From Brachionus rotundiformis (Eukaryota; Rotifera; Eurotatoria; Ploima; Brachionidae), in NCBI GenBank assembly GCA_016802295.1, contig JAESIW010000071.1, positions 334,507-398,506 of the forward strand: a DNA stretch of 64,000 nucleotides, given 5' to 3'. A program made the position numbers and the translations under genes. Below are positions 59,539 through 64,000 of the stretch, piece by piece. The notes beneath the pieces are model-generated. The model was not told the DNA's origin. It saw only the letters and a list, made by a program, of their open reading frames with translations, and made no database searches. Within the stretch, counting starts at the first letter, position 1. The number at the start of each line of letters is the position of its first letter.

Positions 59539-59925
59539 ATTGTTGAATTGATCTTAAATTTAACTCACCACTTGTAATTCTGTCATGTTAAGGTTATATT
59601 TTAATTGTGTTTGGAAAAAAGAGATATGGAAAAAAAAAATTTTTTTTCTTTTATAGCATATTTAATTCTTTGTCCAGATCTTGTGGTATGGGAGCACCAC
59701 TGGTAAGTACTAGGAGCTTCTTAAAAAAAGACCATCGTAAATGTATCAAAAGTGTTTCAAGGCCGGTTGAGAAAAAGGGAGGGTTTAAGATTAAGTACTA
59801 GGAAATTAATCTTAAATAAGCAAAATAAATGTTTCAAGGAATAATTTGGTTTATTTAATAAAAAATATAAAATTACGCTTTAATAAAAAAATAATATTGA
59901 AAAAAGACTTTTGTTGGAAATATGA

Positions 59926-60894
59926 TTAGAAAAAATTGAGCTTTGTCTTGGTGGCAAATTTTGATTTTCGGGTCTCAATTTCCCAAGATTTTGACTTTTT
60001 GCGAAAATACTTCATTTCATTTCTGTGCTGATCGTGTAACATTGGTAAATATGATCTTGGTTCACAAAATTGGTCATGGTTTTCATAAAATATTTTGTAT
60101 CCACCTTCTAAAAGGTAGATTTCGGGATAAAACAAATTTGGATAATTATATTTGTTGAGAGTGCGATCTCTTTCACGGAACTCTCTCATTAACCTGGGTC
60201 CTCGCTCGGCCGAGAATTCACAGTGAAAAACAATAATGACCGGTTTGCTGTTAGGTGATTGTGATAAAGCTTCTTTGAAAAGATTGTCCATGGTGTCTTT
60301 TTTTTCGTAAGCACTTTTGGCACCATTAATATGTCCACCATTATATTCATACGGGTATCTGGCATCTAAAACTACACATTTGCTAATTTTTTCATCATAA
60401 ACCCCATTTAGTAGATCAGCCAAAGTCGATGAGTCAATTGATGCGAGATCGCTATGTCTACACTTGGACAATGTTGGCAAAGTATGCATACGACTCATGT
60501 CTCCAACTAATTTTTCACTTGGTTCATCCAAATTTTGACCAATCTGTCTTGTTATTGTCATCATTGATGAAGCACAACTGTTTGTACATTCATTTGTGTC
60601 TTCCAATTCTTCATACAAACAAATGGACATGTCGTTTTCAATAGATTTGAAGGAAAACGATTCATCCAAATTGGTCGCTTGACTTGAATCTTCATCATCT
60701 TCGCTTTGGTCTGAAAATCCGCACGAATTTCGATCGATTGGCCAATTTGATACTCCAATTGACATTGGTGAATCTTGAACCAAATCAATAGCCATCTTAA
60801 AACATGACCTCTTTATTGGTCGATTGGTTCCACGCAGAGAAAAAGGTGACTCGAAAGATAAATTTGACTTTATTGAATATTCTGGCGATTCCAT
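59926..60894 (-). CDS. CDC25: CDC25-type dual-specificity phosphatase, right copy
   Basis: Identical in translation to the left copy: 322 residues, intact active-site loop HCEFSAERGPR, same ATG, no intron. The gene lies downstream of SPEF2 on the same strand, presumably the ancestral position, because SPEF2 is complete on this side. Identity of two complete copies implies very recent duplication, gene conversion or an assembly artefact. Confidence 0.92.
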   Translation of the reverse strand: MESPEYSIKSNLSFESPFSLRGTNRPIKRSCFKMAIDLVQDSPMSIGVSNWPIDRNSCGFSDQSEDDEDSSQATNLDESFSFKSIENDMSICLYEELEDTNECTNSCASSMMTITRQIGQNLDEPSEKLVGDMSRMHTLPTLSKCRHSDLASIDSSTLADLLNGVYDEKISKCVVLDARYPYEYNGGHINGAKSAYEKKDTMDNLFKEALSQSPNSKPVIIVFHCEFSAERGPRLMREFRERDRTLNKYNYPNLFYPEIYLLEGGYKIFYENHDQFCEPRSYLPMLHDQHRNEMKYFRKKSKSWEIETRKSKFATKTKLNFF

Positions 60895-61829
60895 TTCTTG
60901 AACTTGATCCAATTTAGTTTGCTTCTGAAAAAAATTTTAGATAACTCTATTTATACTTTTAGTGTACTTTTATTGTTACAAAATAATAATCACAACTAAA
61001 CGATAAAATTAAAGGTATTAAATGTTTAGTATTAAAAAATATATGAAAATTGAAGGCAAATATTCCAATTAAATTATTATCTAATCACTTGATTAATTAA
61101 TGCTCACTAGATTTTATTTGTTTACTTATTTTCTCGAGTCAACAAACTTTTTATACTACTCTAAATTTTATCTCTCTCTGTCAATAAAAAATACTTATCA
61201 ATTACGGTACTTTTTACGTTACTTAGTCAAATTGTCAATTCATTTATCTTTTTTACTTACCTATTTTTTTTTCACTTTTAGATAAATGTGATAATTCTTT
61301 TTGATTTTTTTTTATTCAACAAATTTGGTTAATCATAATTCAACATTCATTAAGCTTTTACCAACTATCGGTTCATCTTTATTTTTTTTTATTTTAATGA
61401 AAAATAAAATAGGTTGATTGAAGTAGCTTTAGCTCGGAACAGATAATGCAAATAAGGACATTTATTTTTGATTATTATTTTTACAATTAGTCTTTTCGTT
61501 TTAAAAATTATTCAAAGAAATTATTAATTTAATTATATAACTAACAATTAAAAGATAATTCATTAAAACTTTTTAAAGGATTTATTTTAGATAATTTTTA
61601 TTTTTGAAAATCTTTTAATTATTATTGTTACAATTAGTCATTTATTTTTAAAAATTATTCTATGAAATTATAAATTTAGTTATAAACTAACAATTAAGAT
61701 AATTTATATAAACTTTTTAAAGGATTTATTTTAGATAATTTTATTTTTTAAAATCTTTATAATTATTGAAATTAAAGTTAGAATTTAAATGAAATTAAAT
61801 AAAAATATATTTCTATAAAAAATTAAAAT
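60895..61829. other. Spacer between right CDC25 and SPEF2-like gene
   Basis: Mirror of 54582-55516: AT-rich, with the tandem ~165-bp dimer at about 61446-61743 and the CDC25 promoter. No gene is seen. Confidence 0.6.
60947..60955 (-). promoter_or_regulatory. TATA box of right CDC25 copy
   Basis: Mirror of the TATAAATAG at 55456-55464, at the same 53-bp distance from the CDC25 ATG. Confidence 0.45.
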
Positions 61830-64000
61830 CTATTCTGGAGTCTTTCTGTCTTGATTCAATCCATCTGTATCATCTTGAATTATAAACAAATTTCTAAAGT
61901 CCGGAGCCCTAAATCTTGTACAAACTGATATCATTTCACATAAAACTGGATGTGCAATTAACTTGGAAAAAAGAGCCGAACTGGTGTTTCCTTCATCATT
62001 TACCTCATCAAATATAGTCTGAATTCTTTGCTTTAATTTTTAAAAAATAAATTAAATTTATCATATAAAACCATTTTTTATCAAAATTATTTACATGAGA
62101 CATGAAATCTTCTGGATCTTCTGTTTGAGCAAAACGATGAGTGTCGCCGTGTTGTCTTTCTCCATGATGAAATACCCTATATAGTGCTTCAATAGTCACC
62201 ATTTGATTATCCGGATATACTTCTGTCTGAGCAGATAAAAGATTCAAATTTTCATACTCTGGCCTATAATTTGGTAAAATTTTATTTTTTATCCTAAATT
62301 GAAAATACTAGTCTACGTGTTAAATGCGGGAACTTTCATGCTTAACTTGGGCTCTATTCTTGGCATAGGTAACTCTTGGGATAAACTAAGCGCTCTGAGA
62401 AATCCATCATACGGGTCAGACACTGCTGACATGTACAGCAACATAGTCTTGTAGTCCAACCTGTCCTCAGGCTGTGCATTAGGTTTGCCGGTAAAATTTG
62501 GTAAAGTTGGGGTCTTTGTAGCGAATAAATCGAACCAAAAATTGGTCAAATGAAAATGGCGATCGTACATGTGTGGATGCGCTGGATCTTCTGGTGTCAA
62601 TGGTTTTTCTAAATGGAACCATAATGGAGTCTAAAGAAGAAATATGTTTATATTTTTTTATAAAATTTATCTTATAAATTAACCTGTAAAAATAATTCTT
62701 TGTTGATAAAACCAGTACTGTTTTTATCTAATGATCTGTATAGGAATAATTGATCAAGCAGCTGAGTTTGAGTTGGAAATGGCCAAGGTGATGATGCTGC
62801 TAAAAGCCAATGACGCCAATCTATAAATTCAGAACCACTTGACAGCATTTTTGCCAGAATATCTACCTGAAAAAACAAAAACAAAATTAATACAAATAAA
62901 AAATATGGTAATTTTCTTTCAAGCTAAACACCTGTTGAGAAGTCATACTCGACCACTGATCAGGTAAAATTTCTGTACCATAATTAAGCAAAATTAAATC
63001 ATTGAATATATCAATAAAAGTTTTGATAGCGACCAGACCCTCCGGAGCAACTTGTTTAAATTGGTTGAATATTTTGTATAATGATTCAATGGTAAAGTGT
63101 TCCAGGGTGACACTTTCGATTGGATCTGCCCTAGGCGGAGGAGTAGGCGTCCTTAGTACCACAATATCATTATTTATATAAAACTCGTCTTGTTCCAAAA
63201 CCAATTCTTTTTTAATTTTCTGCTTATTCTCAATGCAGTATTTGACATACGTGCATAAATGTTTAATTGATTCCATTTCTCGGATGAATCGGTCACCCAA
63301 TTTATCATTCATTATCTTATATGTATCTTCTCCTTTTTGCTTTAGCTCATTAATTTTTTTATAAGCAATAGCCTTGATCAAGCTTAACCGAGATCTAAAT
63401 AGCATCTCTTCTTTTTTCAATGCGGCTAAATATTCTTTTTTTATTCGTTCTTTGAAAGATTTGTTAGGATCTTCTTCTTGTTTTTTGAATTCAGGTGCTT
63501 AATTAAAACAATTAAAATTGATAAAAAAATTAAATTTTATGTATTTTTTCTGCTTTAATAAGGTGCTGGTAAAATGGTGTTTAAAGAAGCTCATCAGGGA
63601 ATATTTAAATAATAAAGGAGATAAAAAAATATTAAAAATAATTTTAATTTGTGTCAAATTTTAATAAACAACTTTTTAGCTATTAAGTTATAAATTTTAA
63701 TAAAATTTTTTTATTTTAAACAAATAAAGATATATTCAAAAATATTTAACATTTTCATTTTATATTTTATTCAAATACTTTTTATGTAAAGAAAAAAAAA
63801 AGATAAAATTTGACAAAAAAATAGATAAAGCACTGCTTTGGTACTTTAATTAAGTTAATTTTAAAAAAATTAAAGTAAAAGCAAATTTAGAGTAGGTAAA
63901 AAACCAAAAAGGTAGAAAAATAAAACATTGGTGAAACAAAATGATTATGTGAAAACCACACGTTTAGCAAATACTTACTACGCCGTCTTGGTACGCCTAA
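61830..64000 (-). CDS. SPEF2: C-terminal exons of a SPEF2-like sperm/ciliary protein (5' end beyond window)
   Basis: Exons on the minus strand: 64000-63979 (partial), 63497-62932, 62866-62684, 62630-62317, 62263-62095 and 62030-61830 (stop TAG). Introns are 53-65 nt except a 481-nt one upstream. Frame is continuous across all joints; for example AAC-AC|G-CCA removes a TAG that an unspliced reading would meet. The sequence has a charged, Lys-rich start and the segment VTLEHFTIESLYKIFNQF followed by NYGTEILPDQW. An EF-hand-like loop DKNSTGFINKE and HPHMYDRHFHLTNFWFDLFA come next. These resemble the C-terminus of SPEF2/KPL2, a central-apparatus and sperm-tail assembly protein. The assignment rests on remembered family sequence and is moderate. 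The last 574 bp lie in the inverted duplication. Confidence 0.62.

Larger units (their letters stand above)
59188..62403 (-). repeat. Right arm of the 3.2-kb inverted duplication
   Basis: Mirror image of 54008-57223 (coordinate sum 116411). The outer end is inside a SPEF2 exon that continues without a break to the right, so this side preserves the original gene order SPEF2-CDC25. Confidence 0.93.

Noticed and set aside
62313..62316. In-frame TAG that would end SPEF2 at ...VPAFNT
   Set aside because: It lies inside a GTAGAC...TATAG intron. Splicing restores NTPEYENLN and the frame continues for two more exons.

Overview
The window is nuclear DNA from an animal. It is very AT-rich outside genes. 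Coding regions are broken by very short GT-AG introns (mostly about 48-75 nt), and the gene set is metazoan: MNK kinase, GRP94 endoplasmin, a PP1 glycogen-targeting subunit, CCDC51/MITOK, PHF24/GINIP, a ZP-domain protein, RBM28, CTH, NPLOC4, CDC25 and SPEF2. Base composition, intron size and gene density fit a small-genome invertebrate. A monogonont rotifer of Brachionus type is my best guess, but that is inference; no sequence here proves the taxon. Exon structures below were built by hand from splice signals and reading-frame continuity. They agree well with known family proteins.

Layout. 1-109: the 3' end of an unidentified + strand gene. 5.1-6.7 kb: a single-exon PP1 glycogen-targeting subunit with an RVSF motif and a CBM21 domain. 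11.9-21.8 kb: a gene cluster holding a secreted EGF+ZP protein (+), RBM28 (+), CCDC51 (-) and PHF24-like (+). 21.8-29.4 kb: AT-rich DNA with little evidence of genes. 29.4-31.8 kb: MNK-type kinase (+). 34.8-39.3 kb: a large Lys/Asp/Glu-rich protein of unknown family (-) carrying 11 copies of a motif close to PKVGWEHRYRVSK. 41.1-43.7 kb: GRP94 (-), whose ER-retention tetrapeptide HSEL lies on a 15-nt coding microexon. 49.3-50.7 kb: cystathionine gamma-lyase (-). 51.5-53.5 kb: NPLOC4 (-).

The last 10 kb holds a large inverted duplication. Arms 54008-57223 and 59188-62403 (3216 bp each) have no indels and only one substitution that I found. Each arm carries a complete CDC25 phosphatase gene and the 3' exons of a SPEF2-like gene. 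The right-hand SPEF2 gene continues intact beyond the arm. The left-hand copy is cut off inside an exon and lies next to the NPLOC4 promoter side. A 5'-truncated Jockey/CR1-like LINE with an open reverse transcriptase frame sits at the centre of symmetry. The inner ends of the arms fall inside a short foldback repeat that encodes an AT-hook peptide.

Coding sequences fall into two composition classes. PP1R3, MNK and GRP94 use many G/C-ending codons and have few introns. The other genes are AT-rich like their surroundings. The genes do not form an obvious pathway. The items most worth follow-up are the LINE-centred palindrome with doubled CDC25, the RYR-repeat protein, the GRP94 retention-signal microexon and a MITE-like element at 40.1-40.6 kb.
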